Origin: Subtercola boreus
GTDB lineage: Bacteria > Actinomycetota > Actinomycetes > Actinomycetales > Microbacteriaceae
Reading direction: 5' to 3'
NCBI RefSeq assembly: GCF_003399625.1
Contig: NZ_NBXA01000018.1
Location: forward strand, 62,001-126,000
Length of the DNA stretch: 64,000 nucleotides
Every line of letters starts with the position of its first letter. The first letter of the stretch is position 1. Shown here in pieces: positions 8,004-17,003 of this stretch. The position numbers and the translations under genes are program-made. Below the pieces are notes generated by a model. It saw nothing but the letters and a program-made list of their open reading frames with translations. It ran no database searches and had not been told where the DNA came from.

Positions 8004-9658
8004 GGCGCCGTCAAGACGTCGATGGCATACTGGGCGGTCCGGGCGGCGCCGTTGTTCTCTGCGGTGAAGCCGACGATGATGGGGCCCGGATGGGCGGGAT
8101 CGGGTGTGTATGTTGCGACGCCGGAGTCTGGGTCGAGGTCGCTGACCGTGCCGTACTCTGGCTGCTCGGTGATGCGGTAGTGCAGCCCGTCGATCTGCCG
8201 CCAGCCTGTCTGCGGGGTGATCCAGCAGTGGAGTTCGATGCGTACGGGAGTGGTGGCATCGGTGGTCGTGCCACCGGTGGCGCAGCCGGGGACGATGTCG
8301 GTGATGTGGATGCTGAGTCGGCGCTCGGGGGAGCGGAGGCCGAACGCGTCGGTGGCCTGAACGGTCACGTGGTCGGTGTAGTCGCCCCGGATGACGTCGA
8401 TGGACTGGTAGTGCAGATCGCCGACCGCGTCGAACCAGGCGCCGCCCATCGCGCCCTGGCCGGTGACGACGGAGGTGAGGTGGTCACCGCTCTCGGCGCC
8501 GTGCTGGTCGACATCCACATCGGAGAACAGTCGGCTGGCGGGAATGACGGTTTCCACCCCGCGGTTCGCCTCGGTGACGCTCGATTCAGGGGGCACCGGA
8601 GCGGGGGCGTAGCGGTTGCGGATGGCGATGGAGAACGGCAGCGAGTAGGTGCCGTCGGCGGCCACCGCCCACGCCTCGGCCGAGACGTAGGTGCCCTCGG
8701 CCTGCTTCGGGGCACTGTAGATGACGCTGCCGTCACCCTCTCGCGCCGTGGGGATGCCGAGCGCGAGGTCCGAGTGGATCGTGCTCACCTCCAGCCGCAC
8801 CGGCTCCTTGCCGGGAGCAGCGTCGCAGTCCACATCGGCAACGCTGATCACGGTCGTCGACCCGTAGCCTCCGTCCTTCACGACCCCCGAGCAGATCGGG
8901 ATCTGCCGTGGTGCCAGGGCTGGGCCCGGCACGGTCAGTGACGACCGAGTGGTGCGGATCGTCTTCGGCGTCGCGAAGGTACAGACATAGGCGTTGGCAT
9001 TCGCCAGGCACGAGTCGAAGAGGCCGCCCGTGAGGCGGAAGATCGCCTTCGCCGTGTCGGTCGGAGAGGACGTCAGGATGCTCGTGAAGCTGATCAGATA
9101 GGCGAAGGTGTGAGAAGTGCCGTCGGAACTCTTCGACGTGATCGGCTCGACCTTGGCGAGTTGCGTGAGGTCTCGCGGAGTGTCGAGCCTCACCTGGTCG
9201 TACGAGTCGACGTCTCCGCCGGGACGCAGAACGTTGATGACCACGCTCTTACCCGCATCCGACCTTCCCGCGCGCGAGTTCCGGATGCTGGACTCTGCGG
9301 GTGCCTTCTTGTCGCCGCCTGCGGAGCTGTCGCTTGCTCCGTGCCCCGCCGCGTGCGCATAGGCGTTGCTCTCCGCTGCGCTCATGCCGCTGAGCTGAGT
9401 GCGGAACACCCCCGGCGTGCTGTCCTCCGTGTCGGGATAGACGCTGAGCTTCTCGTGCACCACCAACGTGCCCGGGTCGCTCGTGATCGGACCCGAACCC
9501 GCGCCTCCGAACGGGTCGTGCAGTTCGCCGCTGGGGTGGGTACCGGTCTCGACGCCACCGTGAGGATCGTCGTCGAGCGCGTGCGCTGGTCGGGCGACAC
9601 CGACGGCCAGAAGGACGAGGCAGGACGCAAAGACGACGAGACTGTTCCGGGAATGCAT
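8000..9658 (-). CDS. Secreted protein with Ig-like C-terminus, paralogue B
   Basis: A 552-residue secreted protein of unknown function. It has an N-terminal signal peptide (MHSRNSLVVF, hydrophobic core, ARPAHA cleavage region near residue 28), then a disordered Gly/Ser/Asp-rich region to about residue 150. A long beta-rich region follows, ending in an Ig-like repeat of the TYTPDPAHPG type seen in bacterial Ig/cadherin-like modules. Six cysteines are shared with the neighbour at 9752-11314, suggesting three disulfides. The first open-frame start at 9730 was rejected in favour of ATG 9658, which has GAAGAGG about 8 nt upstream and begins the signal peptide. No wall-anchor motif is seen. It is the second gene of a tandem duplication. 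Confidence 0.8.
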   Translation of the reverse strand: MHSRNSLVVFASCLVLLAVGVARPAHALDDDPHGGVETGTHPSGELHDPFGGAGSGPITSDPGTLVVHEKLSVYPDTEDSTPGVFRTQLSGMSAAESNAYAHAAGHGASDSSAGGDKKAPAESSIRNSRAGRSDAGKSVVINVLRPGGDVDSYDQVRLDTPRDLTQLAKVEPITSKSSDGTSHTFAYLISFTSILTSSPTDTAKAIFRLTGGLFDSCLANANAYVCTFATPKTIRTTRSSLTVPGPALAPRQIPICSGVVKDGGYGSTTVISVADVDCDAAPGKEPVRLEVSTIHSDLALGIPTAREGDGSVIYSAPKQAEGTYVSAEAWAVAADGTYSLPFSIAIRNRYAPAPVPPESSVTEANRGVETVIPASRLFSDVDVDQHGAESGDHLTSVVTGQGAMGGAWFDAVGDLHYQSIDVIRGDYTDHVTVQATDAFGLRSPERRLSIHITDIVPGCATGGTTTDATTPVRIELHCWITPQTGWRQIDGLHYRITEQPEYGTVSDLDPDSGVATYTPDPAHPGPIIVGFTAENNGAARTAQYAIDVLTAP

Positions 9659-9679
9659 ACGATGACCTCTTCCATCCAA

Positions 9680-9710
9680 TGGAGTGAGACTCATCCCACG
9701 TCTCACTCCA
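9680..9710 (-). repeat. Hairpin in the leader between the tandem secreted genes
   Basis: An 11-bp perfect stem (TGGAGTGAGAC at 9680-9690, GTCTCACTCCA at 9700-9710) with a 9-nt loop lies 22 nt upstream of the 9658 start. There is no T-run, so it is more likely a leader structure, attenuator or protein-binding palindrome than a simple terminator. Confidence 0.6.
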
Positions 9711-9751
9711 CTAGATACAGAAGAGGCCATTCCATTACGCCAGTTTCCGGA

Positions 9752-11314
9752 TTAGGGCGCCGAAAGGACGTTCACCGCGAAAGTCGACGTGCGCACCGCC
9801 CCGTTGTTCTCCGCGCTGAAGGTGAACTGTACAGAGCCGGTGTGAGCAGGATCGGGCGTGTAGGTCGCGGTACCCGAGACGGGATCCACTGCGCTGAGCG
9901 AGCCAACGGACGGCCCCTCGACGACCTCGTAGTGGAGCCCGTCGATCTGGTGCCAGCCCGCTGCGGGAGTGATCCAGCAGGAGAGCTGCACGCGAACGGG
10001 CGTGGCTGCGTCGGTGGTCACGCCCCCGGTGGAGCAACCCGGAGTGATGTCCGAGACGTGCACGGGAACGTCGAGCACCCCGGAGGGCAGCCCGAAGCTG
10101 TCTGTGGTCTGCACGGAGATGTGGTCGGTGGCATTCCCGCGGACCACGTCGATCGATCGGTAGTGCAGGTCACCCGCGCTGTCGAACCATGCCCCGCCCG
10201 TGGAGCCCTGGCTGACGACCCGTGACGACAGGTGGTCACCGCTTTCAGCGGCGTACGAATCCGCGTCCTGGTCAGCGAAGAGAGATGCTCGGGGGATGAC
10301 CGTGTCCACACCGCGGATGGCGTCGACGCTCGCTCCTGCAACCACGGTGGGTGCAAACCGGTTGCGGATGGCGACGTAGAAGGGCCACGAGGTGGTGCCG
10401 TCTGCCGCGATCGCCCACACGCGCATGACGGTGTAGGTGCCGCTCAGCGAGAGGGGAGCATCGAACACGATGCTCCCGTCTCCGCTCCTCACTACCGGGA
10501 AGGCACCATCTGTATCGCTCAGAATGGTTTCGATCTCAAGCCGGACCGGTTCCTTGTCGGGCGCTGACTCGCAACTCACATCGGCCGGAGTGATCACCGA
10601 CGTTCTTCCGTACCCTCCGTCGACGACCACGCCCGAACACAGGGGGATCTGCGCGGTCGATGTGTCAGCCAGAAGATCAGTGACGAAAGGCTTGGGCACG
10701 CTCGCAATCGGCCTGGGGGTTCTCAGTGCGCAGACGAACTGCCTGTCGGTGGCAATGCAGCCGACGAACGTCGCGCCGCTCCTGTCGAAGATGGCCTTGG
10801 CCATGTCCGCCTGGCTGCTGACCACATTCGCATTGAAGGTCAGCACGACACCCGTCTGCGTTGTCTGAGAGCCCGTCGTCGTGTTGAGTGGCTCCACTGT
10901 GGCGACGAACGAGAAGTCCTTGGTAGTGGTGAGGGTGACGGTGTCGTAGGAGTCACCGTCCTTCCCGCGGTGGAGCACTTGCAGCGTTGCGTCCTTGGGC
11001 CGCGTCTTCGTTGAGGAGCGGGGGTTCATGTACGTCTCTTGCTGTGCCGTCTTCTTGTCCCCACCCCCAGACGAGTCGCCACCCTTGTCACTGCCTGTAC
11101 CCCCGCCGCCACCCCCGTCACGAGTCTCGCCGACGGTGTGGCCGGGGAGAGACGGGATGCTGGCCCAGCCCGGAAAGTCGAGTCCGCTTCCTTGTGTTTC
11201 GTAGATGCGCGCTCGCTCGGGAGGCAGGTTGATGTCCGCTGCGGCGGACGTGGCCGGGAGGATGAATGCTGCCAGGAGAACTGTGACGGGAAGAGCGGCG
11301 ATTCTGAGCTTCAT
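9752..11314 (-). CDS. Secreted protein with Ig-like C-terminus, paralogue A
   Basis: A 520-residue secreted protein, clearly paralogous to the next gene downstream. Both share KEPVRLE, CSGVV-DGGYG, RGV-TVIP, AESGDHL, GGAWFD, DLHY-SIDV-RG, CWITP-GW-QIDGLHY and TYTPDPAH in the same order. The signal peptide spans about residues 1-26 (ending SAAAD), followed by a Gly-rich disordered stretch (about 52-80). The beta-rich body has six cysteines conserved with the paralogue. ATG at 11314 is preferred over TTG at 11323, but the GAAGGG before it is only 1 nt away, so the start is uncertain. I know of no function; a surface or matrix role is a guess. Confidence 0.78.
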   Translation of the reverse strand: MKLRIAALPVTVLLAAFILPATSAAADINLPPERARIYETQGSGLDFPGWASIPSLPGHTVGETRDGGGGGGTGSDKGGDSSGGGDKKTAQQETYMNPRSSTKTRPKDATLQVLHRGKDGDSYDTVTLTTTKDFSFVATVEPLNTTTGSQTTQTGVVLTFNANVVSSQADMAKAIFDRSGATFVGCIATDRQFVCALRTPRPIASVPKPFVTDLLADTSTAQIPLCSGVVVDGGYGRTSVITPADVSCESAPDKEPVRLEIETILSDTDGAFPVVRSGDGSIVFDAPLSLSGTYTVMRVWAIAADGTTSWPFYVAIRNRFAPTVVAGASVDAIRGVDTVIPRASLFADQDADSYAAESGDHLSSRVVSQGSTGGAWFDSAGDLHYRSIDVVRGNATDHISVQTTDSFGLPSGVLDVPVHVSDITPGCSTGGVTTDAATPVRVQLSCWITPAAGWHQIDGLHYEVVEGPSVGSLSAVDPVSGTATYTPDPAHTGSVQFTFSAENNGAVRTSTFAVNVLSAP

Positions 11315-11363
11315 ACCCTTCAAGAGACTGGTTGATCCAATCCATTACGCGGGTTCGGCAAAG

Positions 11364-11403
11364 AAGAGGGCCCCCGTCCGAGTGATCGGACGGGGGCCCT
11401 CTT
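11364..11403 (-). terminator. Terminator of the qcr operon
   Basis: A very strong hairpin: arms of 17 or more bp around AGAGGGCCCCCGTCC, with a short loop. On the minus strand it is followed by TTCTTT. It lies 21 nt beyond the qcrB stop. Confidence 0.88.
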
Positions 11404-11423
11404 GCCGAGCGGAGGCTCAGTGC

Positions 11424-13085
11424 CTAGTGGTGCGACTTCTGGCGCTCGAGGTCGGTACGCGTGACGGGAGCGATCCTGTCTTCGAAGAACCACTTCGACA
11501 TGCCGGCGCGGAGGCGCTGCGGGGCGGTGATCTTGCCCTTGGCGTTCGGACGGATCATCAGCGGCTTGTACTCGTGGAACGAGACCAGCTTCCAGCGCTC
11601 GTACTCGTCGACGTCCTGGTGGACCTCGATGTACTCGCCGCCCGGGAGGCGCACGATGCGTCCCGACTCGAAGCCGTGGAGCGCCATCTCGCGGTCCTTC
11701 TTCTGAAGGGCGAGGCAGACGCGCTTCGCGACGAAGTAGGCAATGACCGGACCGATGATGACGGCGGCCTGGATGGCGTGGATCACCGACTCGATCGACA
11801 GCTGGAAGTGCGTGGCCAGGATGTCCGAACTCGCCGCCGACCAGAGTGCGGCGTAGAACGTCACTCCGGCCGCGCCGATGGCCGTGCGGGTCGGAGCGTT
11901 CCGCGGGCGGTCGAGGATGTGGTGCTCGCGCTTGTCTCCGGTGACCCAGCCCTCGATGAACGGGTAGATCAGCACGGTGAGGATGAACAGCCCCAGCACC
12001 GTGATCGGGATCAGGATGTTCCACGAGTAGGTGTGGCCCCAGATGACCGACTCCAGGTGCGGCGGGATCAGTCGGAGCGCGCCGTCGGCGAAGCCGATGT
12101 ACCAGTCGGGCTGGGTTCCGGCCGAAACCGGCGAGGGATCGTAGGGCCCGTAGTTCCAGATCGGGTTGATCGTGAAGAACGAGGCGATCAGCGCGATGAT
12201 GCCGAAGACGATGAAGAAGAATCCACCGGCCTTCGCTGCGTAGACCGGGAGCACCGGGTAGCCGATGACGTTGTCGTTGGTCTTGCCGGGGCCGGCGTAC
12301 TGCGTGTGCTTGTGCACGACGACGAACACCAGGTGGAGCGCGATCAGAGCGACGATGATGGCCGGCAGCAGAAGGATGTGCAGCGTGTAGAGCCTCCCCA
12401 CGATCTCCTCGCCCGGGAACTCGCCGCCGAAGATCAGGAACGAGAGCCAGGAGCCCGCGAACGGCACACCCTTCACCATTCCGTCGATGATGCGGAGGCC
12501 GTTGCCCGAGAGCAGGTCGTCGGGGAGCGAGTAGCCGGTGAAGCCCTCGGCCAGCGCGAGGATGAAGAGCACGAAGCCGATCACCCAGTTGAGCTCACGG
12601 GGCTTGCGGAAGGCGCCGGTGAAGTAGATGCGCAGCATGTGCAGGCCGATGGACGCGATGAAGAGCAGCGCAGCCCAGTGGTGGATCTGGCGTACCAGGA
12701 GCCCGCCGCGGATCTCGAACGAGATGTTCAGCGTCGACGACATGGCCGACGACATCTCGACACCCTTGAGGGGCACGAAGCTGCCGTCGTAGACCACCGG
12801 AGCCATCGAGGCCTGGAAGAAGAACGTCAGGAATGTTCCGGTCAGGATGATCACCACGAAGCTGTAGAGGGCGACCTCACCGAGCATGAACGACCAGTGG
12901 TCGGGGAAGATCTTGCGGCCGAACTCCTTGACGACAGCCGAGATGCTCGTGCGCTCGTCGATGTAGTTCGCGGCGGCCGAGGTGAAGCGGGCCGACGGCG
13001 CGTTGGAGATCCTGGGCGGCGCGCCGACCGGGTGGTCGGTGGTCCCGTCCACGAGGCCGTCGGCCTTGGTTTTTTCGATTGTCAT
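11424..13085 (-). CDS. qcrB: Cytochrome bc1 complex cytochrome b subunit
   Basis: QcrB binds two b haems and forms the menaquinol oxidation and reduction sites of the actinobacterial bcc complex. The 553-residue protein has about eight membrane helices after a hydrophilic N-terminus of about 45 residues. Visible haem-ligand helices include HHWAALLFIASIGLHMLR and the later LHILLLPAIIVALIALHLVFVV; the Qo-site motif appears as PWNYGPY-like NPIWNYGPYDPS. A long charged C-terminal extension (about 120 residues) is characteristic of actinobacterial QcrB. Its start overlaps the qcrA stop by 4 nt (ATGA), showing tight coupling. Confidence 0.97.
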   Translation of the reverse strand: MTIEKTKADGLVDGTTDHPVGAPPRISNAPSARFTSAAANYIDERTSISAVVKEFGRKIFPDHWSFMLGEVALYSFVVIILTGTFLTFFFQASMAPVVYDGSFVPLKGVEMSSAMSSTLNISFEIRGGLLVRQIHHWAALLFIASIGLHMLRIYFTGAFRKPRELNWVIGFVLFILALAEGFTGYSLPDDLLSGNGLRIIDGMVKGVPFAGSWLSFLIFGGEFPGEEIVGRLYTLHILLLPAIIVALIALHLVFVVVHKHTQYAGPGKTNDNVIGYPVLPVYAAKAGGFFFIVFGIIALIASFFTINPIWNYGPYDPSPVSAGTQPDWYIGFADGALRLIPPHLESVIWGHTYSWNILIPITVLGLFILTVLIYPFIEGWVTGDKREHHILDRPRNAPTRTAIGAAGVTFYAALWSAASSDILATHFQLSIESVIHAIQAAVIIGPVIAYFVAKRVCLALQKKDREMALHGFESGRIVRLPGGEYIEVHQDVDEYERWKLVSFHEYKPLMIRPNAKGKITAPQRLRAGMSKWFFEDRIAPVTRTDLERQKSHH

Positions 13086-14194
13086 GAACGCTCCCAGAAA
13101 CTAGGGCCGACTGGCTCGAGAAAGTCACTCTGTGCGATGAGGTAGCCCTCGCCGTCGACCGTGATGGGCAGCTGGGGCAGGGCACGCTTGGCCGGGCCGA
13201 AGATGACCGCACACTCGTTGTCCACGTCGAACGTGGACTGGTGGCAGGGGCAGAGGAGGTGGTGGGTCTGCTGTTCGAACAGGGCCACCGGGCATCCGAC
13301 GTGCGTGCAGATCTTGGAGTACGCGACGATGCCGTCGTAGTTCCAGTTCTCGCGGCCGGCACTGACGTTGAGGTCAGACGGATTGACGCGCATCAGCAGC
13401 ACGGCCGCTTTGGCCTTCTGCTCGAGGCGGTCGTGGGTGTCGTTGAGGCCTTCCGGGATGATGTGGAACGCCGAACCGATGGTGACATCGGCAGCTTTGA
13501 TGGGAAGGCCCGAGGGGTCGAGCGTCAGCCGCGCCCCCGCCTTCCACATGGTGTGCGAGAGGAGCTCGGCCGGGTTCTCGTTCTGCGGACCGAGACCGCG
13601 GAACAGGATGACTGCGGGGAGCGGGAACGCGACGAGGGCACCGATGAGGCTGTTGCGGATGAGGGAGCGGCGACCGATCCCAGACTCGACATTGCCCTCG
13701 TGGAAGATCTCGACGGCACGCGCACGGGTGTCGTCGGAGGAGCGCACGGGGTGCCGGATGTCGACACCCTCCTCGTCGTGCATCAGGGACTTCGCCCAGT
13801 GAACGGCTCCGATTCCAATGCCCATCAGGGCCAACGTTATGCCGAGTCCAAGGAAGACGGTGTTCAGTCGTACTGAGCCCGGGTCGTCTGCATTGATCGG
13901 GAAGGCCATGTAGGCGGCGACCGCGAAGATGGATCCGGCAATCGAGAGGTAGAAGAGTGTGTAGACGGTGCGCTGGGCTGTCTTGGCCTTCTTCGGGTCG
14001 AGATCGGTGACGCGCTTCCGGTGCGGCGGAATGCCGGGATCCGCCAGGCCGTCCGTCGTGATGACGGCGAGACCGCCTGATGCAGACGAGGCCCCGGCGG
14101 AGGGCTCGACTGCCCTGCCGGCGGAGGTGCTCACTCCGTCTGCGCCTGACGAGAACGCGGCGACGTCTGTGCCGCTCGTGTCGTCGTGTGCCAT
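13082..14194 (-). CDS. qcrA: Rieske iron-sulfur subunit of cytochrome bcc
   Basis: QcrA carries the Rieske [2Fe-2S] cluster that moves electrons from menaquinol to cytochrome cc. In this 370-residue protein the ligand motifs are CTHVGC and CPCHQS, about 20 residues apart near the C-terminus. The long N-terminal region with three membrane helices (two near residues 75-120, one near 170-190) is the actinobacterial form. GAAAGGA precedes the ATG. It is the second gene of the cluster qcrC-qcrA-qcrB; 64 bp separate it from qcrC. Confidence 0.97.
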   Translation of the reverse strand: MAHDDTSGTDVAAFSSGADGVSTSAGRAVEPSAGASSASGGLAVITTDGLADPGIPPHRKRVTDLDPKKAKTAQRTVYTLFYLSIAGSIFAVAAYMAFPINADDPGSVRLNTVFLGLGITLALMGIGIGAVHWAKSLMHDEEGVDIRHPVRSSDDTRARAVEIFHEGNVESGIGRRSLIRNSLIGALVAFPLPAVILFRGLGPQNENPAELLSHTMWKAGARLTLDPSGLPIKAADVTIGSAFHIIPEGLNDTHDRLEQKAKAAVLLMRVNPSDLNVSAGRENWNYDGIVAYSKICTHVGCPVALFEQQTHHLLCPCHQSTFDVDNECAVIFGPAKRALPQLPITVDGEGYLIAQSDFLEPVGPSFWERS

Positions 14195-14258
14195 GGTGTT
14201 CCTTTCGAACCTGAGAAGAATGTGTGCCGGTGCCGGGTGTGCCGGTGCAGGGGCCGGG

Positions 14259-15050
14259 CTAGTTCGACTTCGCTGTGAGCCAGACCGTCAGGGCCACGAC
14301 CGCGCCGATGCCGAAGATCCAGATGAAGAGGCCCTCGGCGACCGGCCCGAGGTTACCCAGCTCGAACCCACCCGGGGAGGGGTTGTTCTGGATGTACTTG
14401 AGGTAGGTGATGATGTCGCGCTTGTCTTCGGGCGTGATGTTGTGGTCGTTGAAGACCGGCATGTTCTGCGGGCCGGTGAGCATGGCCTCGTAGATGTACT
14501 TCGACTCGACACCGGTGAGCTCGGGCGCGAACTTGCCCTCGGTGAGAGCACCGCCAGCACCGGCGACGTTGTGGCACATCGCGCAGTTGATGCGGAACAG
14601 CTCGCCACCGTTCGTGGCGTTGCCGTTCTCGGTGAGCTGCGAGTCGGTGGGGATGGACGGGCCGGGCGAGAGCGACGCGACGTAGGCCGACAGCGCCGCG
14701 GTCTGCTCCTCAGTGAACTGCGGTGGCTTCTGCATGGCCTGGGGACCCTGCATGGCGAGGGGCATGCGGCCGGTTCCGACCTGGAAGTCGACGGATGCCG
14801 CACCGACGCCCAGGAGGCTGGGGCCGGCTGTGGTGCCTTCGAGGTTCATGCCGTGGCAGGTGGCGCAGTTGGCGGCGAAGAGTTTGCTGCCCTCCTCGAC
14901 CGTGGCCTGCGACGTGGCGGTGCTGGTGTCGGCGGTGGCGGTGCTCGAGAACAGCGCGTACCCGCCGCCCGTGAAGGCCAGCCCGATCGCGATCAGAACG
15001 ACGGTCGCAAGCGGGTGCCGTCTGTTCGCTTTCCTGGAGGTGCGGGCCAT
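14259..15050 (-). CDS. qcrC: Dihaem cytochrome c subunit of the bcc complex
   Basis: QcrC is the membrane-anchored dihaem cytochrome c that wires the bcc complex directly to the aa3 oxidase in actinobacteria without a soluble cytochrome c. Two CXXCH sites are visible (CATCHGMN and CAMCHN), each in a cytochrome c fold. There is an N-terminal signal/anchor helix (HPLATVVLIAIGLAFTGGGYALF) and a C-terminal anchor (GLFIWIFGIGAVVALTVWLT). I chose ATG at 15050 (263 residues, family-like N-terminus), preceded by GAGAGAG. An in-frame GTG at 15107, 4 nt after the ctaE stop, would add 19 residues and cannot be excluded. Confidence 0.95.
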   Translation of the reverse strand: MARTSRKANRRHPLATVVLIAIGLAFTGGGYALFSSTATADTSTATSQATVEEGSKLFAANCATCHGMNLEGTTAGPSLLGVGAASVDFQVGTGRMPLAMQGPQAMQKPPQFTEEQTAALSAYVASLSPGPSIPTDSQLTENGNATNGGELFRINCAMCHNVAGAGGALTEGKFAPELTGVESKYIYEAMLTGPQNMPVFNDHNITPEDKRDIITYLKYIQNNPSPGGFELGNLGPVAEGLFIWIFGIGAVVALTVWLTAKSN

Positions 15051-15111
15051 TCTCTCAACTCTCTCTGGTGATGGTGCTGGTCGGTGCGCTGAGTGCGGCT
15101 GGGTCACAGGG

Positions 15112-15738
15112 TCACTTCAGGATGTAGATCACGAGGAACAGGCCGATCCACACCACATCGACGAAGTGCCAGTAGTACGACACGACGATCGCGCTGGTGG
15201 CCTCACGGTGACCGAAGTTCTTGACCCCGAAGGCGCGCCCGATCATCAGCAGGAAGGTGAACAACCCTGCGGTCACGTGCAGGGCGTGGAACCCGGTGGT
15301 GAGGTAGAAGGCCGAACCGTACGACGACGAGTTGAGCGTGATGCCCTCCTGCACGAGGTTCGCGTACTCCCACGCCTGGCCGGAGACGAACAGCGCACCG
15401 AGCACGTAGGTGAGGAAGAACCACTCGACCATGCCCCACTGGGTGGGCTTCCACCCTGTGGCGCGGGACTGCAGCCGCTCTGCTGCGAACACCCCGAACT
15501 GGCAAGTGAACGACGAGGAGACGAGGATCAGCGTGTTCACGGTCGCGAACGGGACGTTCAGGATCGAGCTCTCGGTGTTCCAGAGCTCCGGGCTCGTCGA
15601 CCTCAGCGTGAAGTAGATGGCGAAGAGGCCGGCGAAGAACATGACCTCGCTGCCGAGCCACACGATCGTGCCGACGGCGACCACGTTCGGCCGCTGCACC
15701 AGGGGTGCGGATGTTTGGGTCATCGAGCTGCTAGTCAC
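15112..15738 (-). CDS. ctaE: Cytochrome c oxidase subunit III
   Basis: CtaE is the third core subunit of the aa3 oxidase. The short 208-residue, five-helix form is typical of actinobacteria. Recognisable pieces are [17 protein letters not shown] near the N-terminus, [12 protein letters not shown], and the C-terminal [14 protein letters not shown]. It heads the leftward cluster ctaE-qcrC-qcrA-qcrB, apart from ctaCDF. The GTG start lies 6 nt after a CATAAT box and may be leaderless; ATG at 15723 is an alternative that removes five residues. Confidence 0.96.
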   Translation of the reverse strand: MTSSSMTQTSAPLVQRPNVVAVGTIVWLGSEVMFFAGLFAIYFTLRSTSPELWNTESSILNVPFATVNTLILVSSSFTCQFGVFAAERLQSRATGWKPTQWGMVEWFFLTYVLGALFVSGQAWEYANLVQEGITLNSSSYGSAFYLTTGFHALHVTAGLFTFLLMIGRAFGVKNFGHREATSAIVVSYYWHFVDVVWIGLFLVIYILK

Positions 15739-15744
15739 TCACCC

Positions 15745-15750
15745 ATTATG
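15745..15750 (-). promoter_or_regulatory. -10 box of ctaE (leaderless)
   Basis: On the minus strand CATAAT ends 6 nt before the ctaE GTG, the same geometry as other leaderless starts in this window. It would drive ctaE-qcrCAB. Confidence 0.45.
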
Positions 15751-15850
15751 TCCGATTTCTGTTCAGCTGTTTCGCATTTGCACCCTCTAGAGAAGACTTT
15801 TTTACCGGTCGTAGAAGTTCGGGCCGCCGGGGTGCCGATCCGCCGCCGTT

Positions 15851-15856
15851 TAGGAT
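15851..15856 (+). promoter_or_regulatory. -10 box of trpD (leaderless)
   Basis: TAGGAT matches TANNNT and is 7 nt from the trpD ATG at 15864. No ribosome binding site is present between them. Confidence 0.6.
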
Positions 15857-15863
15857 CGTTGCT

Positions 15864-16922
15864 ATGGCGCCTGAACTCAGCTGGTCGTATCTCCTCTCCT
15901 CCCTCCTCGACGCCCGTGACCTCACCGTCGCCGAGTCGACCTGGGCGATGAACGAGGTGATGGAGGGCTCAGCGAGCCCCGCGCAACTGGCCGGGTTCCT
16001 GGTTGCGCTCCGGTCGAAGGGGGAGACGGTCGATGAGATCGTGGGGTTCCGAGACGCGATCCTCGATCATGCTCTGCCGCTGGATGTCGACCCCTTCGCC
16101 CTCGACATCGTGGGAACCGGCGGAGACAGGTTCGGCACCGTCAACGTCTCGACAATGGCGTCGATAGTCGCGTCCGGGGCCGGCGTGCCGGTCATCAAAC
16201 ACGGAAACAGGGCGGCGAGTTCGCTCGCCGGATCCTCTGACGTGCTGAAGGCCCTGGGGCTGAATCTCGACCTCGAGCCCGGTGACGTCGCCCGCGTGCT
16301 GCACGAGGCCGGCATCACCTTCGCGTTCGCGGCGAAGTTCCATCCGGGCTTCCGGCACGCGGGCGCTGTGCGGAGCGATCTCGGGATTCCCACCGTCTTC
16401 AACTACCTGGGCCCGCTCTGCAATCCAGCAAGACCCGAGGCGTCGGCTGTCGGTGTGGCACAACTGGACCGGGTGCCGCTGATCGTCGGGGTCTTCCAGA
16501 CCCGCGGCGCGACGGCGCTCGTTCTCCGCGGCGACGATGGGCTCGACGAACTGACCACGACGGGCCACAGCCACATCTGGGAGGTGTCGCGGGGCGCGGT
16601 CACCGAACACGATCTGGATCCGCGCGACCTCGGGCTCCGCCGGGCATCCATCGACGAGCTGAAGGGCGGCGACCCGGCCGCGAATGCCGAGACCGTGAGG
16701 CGCGTGCTGGGGGGAGAGGAGGGCGCGGTCCGCGACATCGTGCTGCTGAACGCCGCGGCGGGAATGGTCGCCTTCGACCTGGCGCGCGACCCCTCCGAAG
16801 TGCAGCAGAGCATCGTCGAACGGTTCGCCTCGAAGATGGTCGTCGCCGCTGAATCCATCGACTCCGGATCGGCGGAACGCAAACTGGAGAAGTGGGTCGC
16901 GGCGACCAATCGCGGGGCGTAG
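15864..16922 (+). CDS. trpD: Anthranilate phosphoribosyltransferase
   Basis: TrpD transfers phosphoribose from PRPP to anthranilate in tryptophan biosynthesis. The 352-residue protein has the N-terminal helical bundle and the PRPP/Mg motifs DIVGTGGDRFGTVNVST (residues about 83-99), KHGNRAASS (about 112-120) and the Asp-Glu site DGLDELTTTG (about 224-233). No other trp gene is adjacent; a stand-alone trpD beside the cytochrome genes is a common actinobacterial arrangement. The start is supported by the -10 box 7 nt upstream. Confidence 0.97.
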   Translation: MAPELSWSYLLSSLLDARDLTVAESTWAMNEVMEGSASPAQLAGFLVALRSKGETVDEIVGFRDAILDHALPLDVDPFALDIVGTGGDRFGTVNVSTMASIVASGAGVPVIKHGNRAASSLAGSSDVLKALGLNLDLEPGDVARVLHEAGITFAFAAKFHPGFRHAGAVRSDLGIPTVFNYLGPLCNPARPEASAVGVAQLDRVPLIVGVFQTRGATALVLRGDDGLDELTTTGHSHIWEVSRGAVTEHDLDPRDLGLRRASIDELKGGDPAANAETVRRVLGGEEGAVRDIVLLNAAAGMVAFDLARDPSEVQQSIVERFASKMVVAAESIDSGSAERKLEKWVAATNRGA

Positions 16923-16930
16923 GTTTAGCG

Positions 16931-16949
16931 TCGAGTCCCGGCTCGATTT
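16931..16949 (+). terminator. Weak hairpin after trpD
   Basis: TCGAG (16931-16935) and CTCGA (16942-16946) form a 5-bp stem followed by TTTC, 8 nt after the trpD stop and before the dha genes. Short and uncertain. Confidence 0.3.
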
Positions 16950-17003
16950 CGTACCGTCCTTCCGGTGTGCGGGTGCACCGGCCATTCGTGTGGAGGAATT
17001 TCA

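Noticed and set aside
11205-13145. 646-residue plus-strand frame across qcrB
   Set aside because: Antisense to qcrB, with the charged low-complexity composition typical of shadow frames in high-GC DNA.
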